Shown: piece by piece, positions 22,066 through 31,950 of the stretch
Numbering within the stretch: the first letter of the stretch is position 1
How the letters are laid out: each line of letters opens with the position of its first letter
DNA from: Euptelea pleiosperma
Lineage: Eukaryota > Streptophyta > Magnoliopsida > Ranunculales > Eupteleaceae
Length of the DNA: 64,000 nt
Direction: 5' to 3'
Assembly: GCA_035048495.1 (NCBI GenBank)
Contig: CM068552.1
Span: 29,824,154 to 29,888,153 of the forward strand
Notes under the pieces: generated by a model
Told to the model about the DNA's origin: nothing
Databases searched by the model: none
The model's input: only the letters and a program-made list of their open reading frames with translations
Translations under genes and position numbers: made by a program

Positions 22066-24599
22066 TTGTACGTGTTGTGTGTGCATACATGTGTACATTT
22101 ATAAGGAAAGCAAAGAGAGGGATTGGTGTGCACACTGAGTATGGTGTGTTGTCACACAACACACCTAATCAACCCCAAAATCAATTTTCTCCTTCTCGGC
22201 ACTTCTTCATATCCTTTTCATCATTTCTTTTTTGTTTCCATTATCTCTCGGCTACGAAGAGGTTTTAAGAAAATGGATCAGTTATAACCATGGAGTTTCT
22301 GGTCAAAGTGGAGAAGAGGTCGGTCGTGTAGTGTTGATTATCTCGGCGATGCTGTCATGGCCGATAGCTGCCATCCGACCTGCAAGTTCGTCGGGGTGCT
22401 CGGCCCTTGTCGGATGGAGAGGAGATGCTAAAAATCCACTTTTCTTTTCATATTGCAAACTGATTTGGAGTTCGGCCCAGATCTAATGGGGTAGGATGCC
22501 GTTGCCGTGGTGGATGTCTATTATGTCATAATGAACTGTACTTTGGAGGTCGACTTGGTTTGGCCGGACTTGAAGGAGCTCATCTTGAATTCAAGCGGCA
22601 TTGGTCAGGCCTACCAAGTTGTGTCCGGCATATAGGGCCGGTGTTGATGAAGATCAACTTGGCTTGGTCAGCATATAGGGGCATCAGGCCGATGTTGCAT
22701 GAGATGTCATTCCATTACCGTGGATGGTTATTAGAGGTCGGCCATAACTTTTGTCGAGCTAGGCCGGGGTATGGTTTAACATGTAAAACAAAATGAAAGA
22801 GAGATGTGGTGTAAGTGCCACACACCTAATCAGCCTTAAACAAGTTTGCTTCTTTACGGTATCACTTGTATGTAATGTTGATGATGTAACTTTTTTTTTC
22901 CTTCAATGTTCTCTTGTGTGACATGTGTGTTCAACATATGCAAGGGGCCAAAGAGGAGTGGTGTGTACACCAAGATGGTGTGGTGCTTACAAATGAAGAG
23001 TTTTTTTTTTTTAAGGTCGTAGTGTCGCTGGCTTTGTTAGAGGAATATGCCGGGGAACAGCCGAGGTGGTTGCTGGTTGACAGCCACAAGTACTTGACGG
23101 ACCCGTGAGAGAAGTTTTTGCTTATTGGTCGAGAGATTTGCCATTATGCTCTAATGAGAGTTGTCCTTCAATTGTTTGGCTGAGAAATATGCAGCCAATT
23201 GGTGTTGATGCCAACCATTAGATCAATGGTTGGCTTTTAATTTAGAGAATAGGTGCCAGTGTCGCGATTTTCTTTGCGATGAAGATGACCATTGGATTGG
23301 AGCAATGATCAAGTGAAGCTCGGGCAAGATGGACTTACTGAAGTTGCATGGCCGGCTAGTTGACGGAGCTGTTGTAGGCTCGTTAATGTGTTGCCCGACA
23401 TCTTTAAGAGACCAACAGGCAGGTGTCGCTTATTGGTCGTGATCTATTGCCCGTCTTCCATTATCGCAAAACATCCATGCAACCAGATATTTGTAGAGGG
23501 TGCCATGTGGATCACCTTCAGCGTGGCATTTAACTTGTTTAGAGTTCAACTATTGTTTGTGTTGCCGTGGAGGTTCTACAGCAGGTCGTCTTTGGCTAGC
23601 TGAAGCATGTGGATTCACCTCTTGTCTAAAATAGTTGCTTCCTACAAGTAAGGGCTAATTTGCATGACTTGCATGCTATGCACGTGGAGCCATGAATATG
23701 TTGGCTGGCTGTGAGTGGAACGACGATAGTGGTTAAAGTCTATCCAGCGTTGAAGGTGTAGATCGTGTTATTCGGGCTATCCTTGTTGCATAAGGCTCCG
23801 TAAAGGAAGTGGGAGACCTTCTTGGATGATGGAGAGACCTACTCGGCTGATGGAAGTTGGCAGCCATGAGTTGCCGAAGAGTTCCTCTTAACGAAATCGA
23901 CGGCCAAGATGAGCATGGCTAGCACTCAGACTTCAAGATGATGAATTAAGCAATACGTGGCAATGCATGGCAAGGCTAAACGTTGGCTGAACATGTGCAT
24001 GAAGTGAACATACATCCGACAAAGGTGATGGAATGATGTCCGTAGGCAAAAAGTGTTGAATGGGCTTTGCAAAGCTAAGAAAGACGTTGACCAGGCTACA
24101 TCAGGCCGTGGTGTGGGTCATGTTGCTGGCCATGGCCATTTTCGGGTGCCAAGGTGGAGGAGGCGCTGACTGTTGGTGGGAGACGTTGCAAGTTGGCTAG
24201 AGTGGGGCGTCGGCAGGCATTGGGTGAGGTGGCAAGCGGTCGTCGATGGTGGCGGATCCTTCTTCTTTTCACCTTTTTTCCTCTATAATAATTTTTTTTT
24301 CTTTTTGGTGTTGCCGATGTTGGAGGTGATGATGCCGGTTGAGGCATCAGTCAAGGAATGGTGGGCACTTGAAGGTTGGTTTGATGCTGACAGATCCCAC
24401 TTTCTTATCCCACCAAGAACAGGGGTTGACAAAATTTGATCGGTCGGTTGGAGGGGATCCAAGATGCTGATGATGATGCTGTCGGCGATAATGACGAACG
24501 GGCTCGATCTTGCAGGTCAAGATCTTGAATTCTGATCTCGATCTTGGTATTGTCCTTCTTCTATAAATTTTTGTTGAAGAGACACGTCTTTGCTTCTCT

Positions 24600-24618
24600 T
24601 CCCACAGACGGCGCCAAA
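24600..24618 (-). other. primer-binding site of the Gypsy-type element
   Basis: TTTGGCGCCGTCTGTGGG on the minus strand, four bases inside the 5' LTR end. It fixes the element's orientation as minus. Confidence 0.75.
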
Positions 24619-24621
24619 AGA

Positions 24622-25073
24622 TGTGGGGGAAAAATCCCGAGAAGCCGCCGGATGATCCTCGAGGTTCTTCCTCCACCTCCCCAAATAACAGTCAATTATT
24701 AAGAAAGAACAGTAAAAAATGAGAGAGAAAGAAAGAGGGAAAGAGAGAGACGACCGTTTTTACGAGGTTCATCGTCGGAGCTCCGGCGACTACGTCCTCG
24801 GCCTCGTCGGAGGCAATCCATTATAATTCTTTGCAGTGTTACAATGTATCCGAGATCTTCGAACCTCCTTCCCAATGGTGTGAAGGGTATTCTTTATATG
24901 AAAAAATCCTCCAAGAAGTGAGCTAACTATAAGGAGTTAGGGAATTGAGTGTAACAGTAGGCAGTTAGGGGAGTCGATCCAATGTGTTGCGGGAGAGGCT
25001 ATGGTGTAACAAGATGTACCATAAGAGTGAGTTTAAACCTTAAGATTTGTGTTCGAAAATCTGGGTACACACA
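24622..25073 (-). repeat. 5' LTR of the Gypsy-type element
   Basis: 452 bp; contains a GAGA-rich stretch near 24720-24750. Partner of 19944-20348. Confidence 0.8.
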
Positions 25074-25245
25074 GATGTGGTCCATATCAAGGAGATATGG
25101 ACCCTTGATTTCTAACCATTTGATGCTCTTCTGATATTGAAACTAGGCTTTTTCGATCGTTGGATGAAAACCCTAATTTCAACACATTTTTAATTATCCA
25201 ATTCTTAATCTTACAAAATATGAGCAAATTTGCACAGTGGTTTTG

Positions 25246-27721
25246 TGTCGGATGTTGATCCGCACTCGAGGTTAGGGATTAACAAAATAACGGAACAATA
25301 TTGATGGAACTTTCTAGAGAATGAGGAGAGGTGAGAGTGGTGATCACGAGTTTTAAAATATGATTTATTAGTTGAAAGGTATCACGCTAAAACCATCAAA
25401 GAGATCAATAACAACCATGTGCATCAAGTAACAAAAGTGAAACACAAACCATGCTAAAATATCATTTATTGATCAAAAGAAAATTACAAGAGTTGCAACA
25501 AAAAATAACATAACTAAGAGAATAAAATCCAGTCAAGAATGAAACCAGAAAGCATTAGAGATAGAGGGAATCTCCAAATCTAGAGAGAGAAAATCTAGAG
25601 AGGGCAAGAGAAGAAGAGAAAGAAAGATCCTCACTTTTGAACACTTACCGGAGGCAGCGTTAATGATTGCAGTTTTTGGAGGGCACGGCCATGAAGTGGT
25701 GGCCAAGTGAATGATCGGTAAAGGGGAGATGGTGGCAGTTTGCAAGTGATGAGAGTAGCACCAGCCTCCAAGTAAGGGTGATTAGTTGCAGGTGTCGATG
25801 CACTGCTTATGCACCGTGATGGACACGGACTGCAAAGGGGAGGGCGAACTAGTGGTGTTGAGTGCCTCCAATGGTGGTGGCATGATGGTGATTGGTGCGT
25901 GGGTGGTTTGAAGCTTGCCGGGGTTAAGAGGCAGAAGATCCACCTGCTGGATTGTCGACAGTGGAAATCAAGATGGAGGAAGGGGGTGTAAGGGAGTTGC
26001 TGCAAGGAGGGTCTATCGAGCGAGAGTGCTGAGCAGCAAAGTGGTTATGGGAGGCAGTCCGTTGCTTGAGGAGATGGTCACAGTGGTGGGCAACTTCAAT
26101 GGTGGTTCCGGCGAGTTGCAGGTGCTGCTACTACTATTAGGGTAGCAGCCGCCGTGGGTTGCTTAGTAGTGGTGCTAGGTGGGTGAGGATGACGCCCAGG
26201 TAAGAGACTCGATTGGGCAGTTGGGTGGAGATCACCCTAGTTCCTTTGTAGCACGGCAAGCCAATTGAGACGTTACAATGGAGGAGCGTGGTGGTTCTGA
26301 AGATGGGAGGTGGCTGGAGGACGTGCTCCAGTCCAAGAAGAAGAAGAAGATGGCGGCCCTCTTTTCTTCCTTTTTCTTCTCTTTTCTCTTTTTTTGTTGT
26401 TTCTTCTTTGAGAGTAGCAGAGGGGAAGGGCTGAGAGAGATTCTTCAATGGAGAATGGTGAGGACGCCTTGTTTGTGGAGAATGGAGGAGAATGAAGACG
26501 GTTTTCAATTAGTGTTTCTCTTTGGAGAAAAACTTGATTAGCATAGAAAACTAGAATGCAAGAATAGGAAGAGGCTTTTCCAAAAACATGGTGCCTTTAT
26601 AATAGGAACCGTGGGTTTCTATTATGAGAAATCCCACGTACGATTTCAAATTTCTTTTTGTTTTAACAACTTCTATCTTCTTCATTCTCTAAAAACGAAA
26701 CTTGCCTTTTTCTGAATAATACCATGAATTCCCCTTTCATGCCACCTCATCCCAAAAAATCTTTCATGAGTTTTAAAAATATCGTAAAATATTTTTCTAG
26801 AAAAAGCTTTTGATTTTCACAACTTTCCAAAACTTGATTTTTAAAGAACCTTTCCATTTTCGTAAAAAACAAGTGAAACTTTAATATGGGTCGTCCATCT
26901 CTGTAGGGGTCATGATCACATAGGTCAAGTCGTGACCATAGTATTAAGCAAGAGAAAAAGATGACAGTTAGATTATGAGATGGGAGATGATAAGATGGAT
27001 GATCTACTGGCGATCAGACGGTAGACTAGGATGGCGATGATCGGATGGATCATCGAATGGTGGAGGTCGGCCAACGTAGGCTGTAGGATCGAGTGATTAC
27101 GGAAGGAGAGAGGATAGGATGATTGAGATTTGAGAATAAAGAGAGAATGATGTTTTAGAGAGAGGAGAGATAAATTATTAATAAAATAAAGAGAAGATGC
27201 TAGCAGAGGGTCTTGAACCCTAGTCTTTGACTTGGTCTTCTGCAAGCTTTACCAACCGGTCAAGTCTTCATCTTGCGTCAGTTGATTGAGCTTTATTCTC
27301 CTTAATCTCTTCTTGGGGTGCTTGGTTCTCATTCTCTCTGGATTTTCTCTCAGGTTTTTTCAACTCTCTGGCTCTTCCCACTCTTGGCCTACATTTTCTC
27401 ATCCTCAGCCTGTTGGCTCTTAAGCTTTGATCATAAATTCTGGAGGTTGCTTGTGGGCCCATATTCCATCAAAATTATCCACTCGAGTTTTTTGTGATAG
27501 AAAAAGCACGTAATTAGGCTTAATTAAGACGGCTTTGTATGTAGACCTCCGAAAATGCGTTTAATTCATGCGAATAGTCGATTTATATCTAAAAAGTGTG
27601 TTCTACACAATGGTAGAAACTCATACATAGAATTGTTGATAAAAATCAAAGTTTTACGTAGGAAAATGTGACAACGCTAAGAGGATAATTGCTTAAAATA
27701 AACACTTTTGAGCGAATATCA
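25246..27721 (-). mobile_element. complete copy 2 of the 2.5-kb TG...CA repeat (probable solo LTR)
   Basis: On the minus strand it starts TGATATTCGCTCAAAAGTG and ends CATCCGACA. Length is 2476 bp, almost identical to the copy at 48830-51306 (2477 bp), which has the same ends. The part near the start contains the phrase CAAGACCCTCTGCTAGCA, shared with copy 1. Several short open frames (for example 25631-26005, 26278-26541) are not conserved between copies. TG...CA ends and kilobase length suggest a solo LTR, but neither complete copy has a recognisable target duplication, so the class is unproven. Confidence 0.6.
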
Positions 27722-27960
27722 GATATCTCCAAATTTGGCCATCTGACACCAGATCTTGGGACGGATAAGTTGGGCAAGTCCCACATCCGTATGGGGTTAG
27801 TTTCCCAAGACCGGGCCTAGATCAGTGAAATCTGGACCCTCCATTTTTTGCCATTGGATGATCTTCTAATATCTCCAAATCTGGCCATTTGGCACCAGAT
27901 CTGGTCCCATACGAATAGTAAGTTGGCAAGTCCCACATCTATATGGGGTTCGTTTTGTCC
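27722..27960 (+). repeat. tandem array of about 130-bp units (right block)
   Basis: Two further units with GATATCTCCAAATTTGGCC and GGATAAGTTGGGCAAGTCCC, matching the block at 19616. They suggest that the array once adjoined the left block before the large insertions. Confidence 0.6.
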
Positions 27961-28103
27961 AAAAGTTCTTACCACATCTGATTCTGGTCATGTTCCTAAT
28001 GTCTGGCTCGGCTAGTGGTCTAATCATGTCTCCACCAGGGGACCCATTCGCATCCGTTGGTCGTGATTTTTGAACATATGCCGCATTTCTTGTCTAATAG
28101 TTT
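27961..28103. other. junction before the resumed Copia gag
   Basis: No feature recognised. Somewhere within or beside this stretch lies the right boundary of the nested insertion block that split the Copia element. Confidence 0.3.
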
Positions 28104-29640
28104 GTCAAGAATTTAAAAAATTCTTTTGCCCCAGGCAAGAAAAAATTAATAAATTTTCTGGTAGATCTAAAGATTTAAACCTAATGAGAGGTTTGGGAGA
28201 ACTAAAAAATCCAAGAAGGATGTAAAGTCTGATGACCCTCAATGCTTTAAGTACTGTGGCTATGGACACTTTGCTAATGAATGCACAAGCAAAGTTGAAA
28301 AGGGTAAATCCAAGGCATTGCATGCCTCGTGGGATGATGAGTCTGAATCAGAACATTCTGATGACTCGGGTGAGAGTGAAATAGCTGGAAATTATACAGC
28401 TTTTACTGCCATACTTAGTAGTCCTAGTGGTTCTCAAAGAATTGAGACCACTACTGTCAGTGGAAAGAGTTTTGATGACTCATGCAGTGAGGACTTAGAT
28501 GATTCCAGCACAGCCTTCAAAGAGATGTAGAAGGAATCTAAGAAATTGATCAAGGCTATTAAGTTTTTATCTAAAAGAGTAAAAAATCAAGACTCTGAGA
28601 AGAATGCATTTAAGTAGTGCTAGGTGGTCATCTGGAAGAAGAGAACGACTCTCTTCAAGAACAGAACCAGTTATTGGAATGTGAATCCCAGACTTGTATG
28701 GTTATTAGGAAAACTCTAAAAATTCAAACGACTTACTTATATAGAGATTTATCATGTTTCTCATCGAGCACTACGAAGCTCGATAGGATATTTAGAGTAG
28801 GAAAAGATTATGGTGACAAGAGTGGTTTAGGATTCGAGCACAACCAAAACTTTGCATCTACTTCTAAGATTCAGTTTGTGAAAGCTAGATTCTTACCTAC
28901 TCCCAAGGTTGACCAAACCAAATTTATCCAAAACCAACAATTCTGTAATTATTGTAAGGGTAAAGGTCACCTTGAAAAAATTGCCTCAAGAAGAGGAGAG
29001 ATCACCAAGTTCCACCCAAGACAAGTTTTGTAGGGAACCAAGTGAGTCTACTCCAAAAAATGGAAGTCCTTCACAAAAGGTTTGAGGCTCTAAGTAAGAA
29101 AATTAAAAACCTCAAGAAACTCAAATACTCAGAGTCAAGGGACTTAACTGAAAGGGAGTAAAAATAATTTTATCACTCCTTCACAACCTAGAAAGCCTAT
29201 AGTCAAATCCATTTGGATTAGAAAAGAGATTTTGAGATGTAACGTCAACACCACTAAAAGAGTTAAACCTAAAGGTAGCACCTAGCTACTTGATAGAAAT
29301 TGTTCTAGACATGTTACTTGGGATAAGAGTATGTTTACTTCTTTTGAAGAACTTCCAAGAAAGAATACGATGACATATGCTGATGGCAGTTGTGGGCGTA
29401 TCATAGGAAAGGGAACCGTTAAAGCAAACGTTTCTTTACTCTAGACGAAATGCTCTACATTGAAGGTGTTGAGGGAAACATCTTGAGCATTAGTCAAATA
29501 TGCGATCATAAGAACGTTGTCCATTTTCTGAATATGATTGCGATATATTTGACGAGTTTGGAAGAACCGTCACAAGGGGAGACAAAAATAGGGATGGTTG
29601 CTATATTGTGACCGAGCTCCCTTGTAATGGTACTTATGAT
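28104..29640 (+). pseudogene. Copia gag C-terminal part, protease and start of pre-integrase region
   Basis: Reading resumes at FVKNLKN, then a zinc-knuckle-like CFKYCGYGHFANEC (28243-28284), an acidic stretch HASWDDESESEHSDDSGE, a second knuckle CNYCKGKGHLEKIA (28944-28985) and an aspartic protease site LLDRNCSRHVTWDK (about 29290) where active elements have D-S-G. It ends with a GAG-pre-integrase motif (NILSISQICD) near 29490 and decays by 29640. Frameshifts and stops are frequent. It supplies exactly what is missing after 11512 without overlap, so both are halves of one element. Integrase, reverse transcriptase and the 3' LTR are absent. Confidence 0.8.
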
Positions 29641-29949
29641 TCAAATCTGATGGGTATCCTACTTTGTCTGTTCCCTTGAGAGCTTTGTGCTCTTACATCA
29701 TAACTCATGTATTTGGATTTCATATCTGGTTAGAATTAATGATGTGTATTTTTGTTTTCTCAATAGTTTTCTGTTCGTTCATAGATTTTGCTAATTTGTT
29801 TTGCTTTGAATTCATAGTCAAAAAGAAAAATTAAAAAAATAGAAAATTTGAAAATCAAATTTTTTGCGTTTAGTTAGAATTTATTATAGAGTTTTTTTTA
29901 TACTTGAACAAATTTAATTTATTATGTAACTTTCTTTTAACCTCTAAAA
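29641..29949. other. non-coding stretch, nothing recognised
   Basis: AT-rich; lies between the truncated Copia remnant and the LINE remnant. No LTR-like terminus found. Confidence 0.35.
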
Positions 29950-31300
29950 ATTTCTGAACTAGTATAAACAATGGCTTCTTCCCCCAAAACCTGAAATTTC
30001 CAAGCTGCTTCTATCATTGGTACATCTCTGTGCAAGGTCCAAACATCCAGAAACTTAAGTGGTTAGGACCAAAAGATGTAGGCAAAGTAAATTTAAAAAC
30101 AAAGGGCTATGATCTGAAATAACTAGTGGAAGAAAAACAGCCTCAGAAGCACCAAAATTTTCACAGGCACACATTCTAATTTTGACATGATCATGGAGCC
30201 ACAGTTATTAGGCCAAGTGAACTAACAACCTTTCCATAACTCTTACCATATCAAAACACTAGTTAATATAAAATACATTTGGCATAATAACCATACCTTT
30301 TCAGATGGGCTTCTAACACAATCTAAACCCAAAATAACCCACGGTTCATTTATAAATTTAGAAAATCTAAACAGGATTGTACCTACATTTTTCTTTCCAC
30401 CCTTCTATCCCTACCATATTCAGCAGCAGCCCTCAAAAGCCTGATAACTTTCAAAGTCTCAACAACCTCCACTCTACATAGCATAATCTGATAAAAAAAC
30501 TGGTGACTGGTGCAATTTTACTTTTAGCTTCTTATAATTCCAAGAAACCCACATATCCTTAGTTTAGTTATCCATGAGCAATCAATCTTTACTTATTTGC
30601 TTAGCTACCATCTCTTTACTATTAAGCTTAACCTTAGTCTCTACCAACACCATGAAATTGAGATTATGGTTTGAGATGAGCTTTCCAACTTCTTTCTGTT
30701 ACCCACTATTCAATCAATGGGCATTCCATACTATTAACCAAGATCATGATGAACAAATTTGAGCTAGAGCTGCTCAAGCTTTTCTCTGTTTAGACAAATC
30801 CTCCGTCACTTTAGAACCATCTACCACCACTCTCCTAATGGAAATGACCCAGCAGACCCATATTGAAGACCTTGCATAACTAGTCTATTCACTTTTTGGG
30901 TCTTCAATAGAACGTTTTAACAACATCAACATTGTTGCAAGAGGAATGCACTTTCTCTTCCATAGACTCAAAACAGAGAATCTATTTGGGATATTAGGAA
31001 CAGCTTTCAGATGCGAAGAACTCATTTTCCTAGACTTACAGCTAACATTAGGTGGTATAACAATTACTCATTGGAAATCAACATCCTTCTTTGTAGCTGA
31101 TGAACTCTCTGAGACATTTTAATAACACCTGGTAGCTGGCCCCACCAAATCCCGGCCAACTGCACAATTACCTTCGTCTACTTAACCACAGCAGTGACAT
31201 CATGCGCCTTGTCTGGCAAAGCCAAAACTGCTCGATTAGCAATTCCTGGACTCTAGGGAATTAGGTAACTACATCAAACAATGATGCTGAGGCTGTTGAT
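29950..31300 (-). pseudogene. LINE endonuclease-region remnant
   Basis: On the minus strand, translated pieces in shifting frames include VISDHSPLF (around 30110) and, about 80 bp further on, LKFLDVWTLHRDVPMIEAAWKF (around 30000-30065, one residue pattern per frame). SDHSP followed by an FRFxNxWT-like motif and then AWK is the order at the end of the APE-type endonuclease of plant L1 LINEs. The upstream part to about 31300 is too decayed to assign residue by residue. No reverse transcriptase core is visible. Confidence 0.5.
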
Positions 31301-31950
31301 GCTAAACTAGGTTTTCTGATGTATGGATAGAGAGTCAATCTACATAACTAATTCAAACATGGCAATGTGATGGTTTGGAAATTAAAGGAAATGAAGAGAA
31401 CAATTCAAATTATCTTAGATTCAATGTATCCCAAGGAAAAACAACCTGCAAATTCCTTCCAAATTTGTGAGTATCAGTGTTGTATTAGGATTGAATCAAC
31501 AAACAACATAATTTGTACATATATGTATCAGACACGAGTTTCTCAATGGCCCAGGTCACCCTCAGTACAGATTTGTATAAAATCTATGTCATTCTTGTAT
31601 TCTTTTATCTTATCAAAGAAAATCAAGTGTTACCTACAAAAAGCATAAATTACAGGATGCTTCTGACAGCAGGGCTGCACAAAGCCTGATGACATGGAGC
31701 AAAATCAGCAAGCCAAAAAGCTTATGTCACGGCCAAACGACTACACCTTCTGCTGAAATCTCTATCTGTGTAGACCGATAGACAGCATATCAAGAGCTTG
31801 CCAACATGGATGAATGGCTCGCATCTGCAAAAGGATTCAGTAGGACAGTTGAGCACCCATGTCCAATGCTGCTCCTGCTACCAAACTCCATTGGCAGGCA
31901 AAGCCCTCATATACACTTTTGGAATTGGTGTTGGGTGATCCATGCTTTCT

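Larger units (their letters stand above)
19944..25073 (-). mobile_element. non-autonomous Gypsy-type LTR element, coding-free interior
   Basis: LTRs at 24622-25073 (5', 452 bp) and 19944-20348 (3', 405 bp), read on the minus strand, start TGTGTGTACCCAG and end CCCCCACA. Directly after the 5' LTR comes TTTGGCGCCGTCTGTGGGAA, the primer site typical of plant Tat/Athila Gypsy elements. A polypurine tract (GAGAGGGGGCTA) precedes the 3' LTR. The 4.3-kb interior encodes no gag, protease, reverse transcriptase or integrase and contains a large minisatellite (21500-22065). It is inserted in a unit of the 130-bp array: the interrupted phrase GTTTCCCA(C)GA / GATGTGGTCC is intact at about 19803. The flanks share GATG but no perfect 5-bp duplication. 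Confidence 0.8.

Noticed and set aside
21417..22162. Long overlapping minus-strand frames rich in Cys, His and Pro
   Set aside because: They lie on the 26-bp minisatellite; all frames repeat the same short word and differ by frame, so openness is due to period and composition, not coding.
19944..25073. First read as a plus-strand LTR element
   Set aside because: The TTTGGCGCCGTCTGTGGG primer site and the polypurine tract are both on the minus strand, so the orientation is minus.
25631..26541. Several GC-rich frames on both strands
   Set aside because: Within copy 2 of the 2.5-kb repeat; not conserved as frames in copy 3 and no domain recognised.
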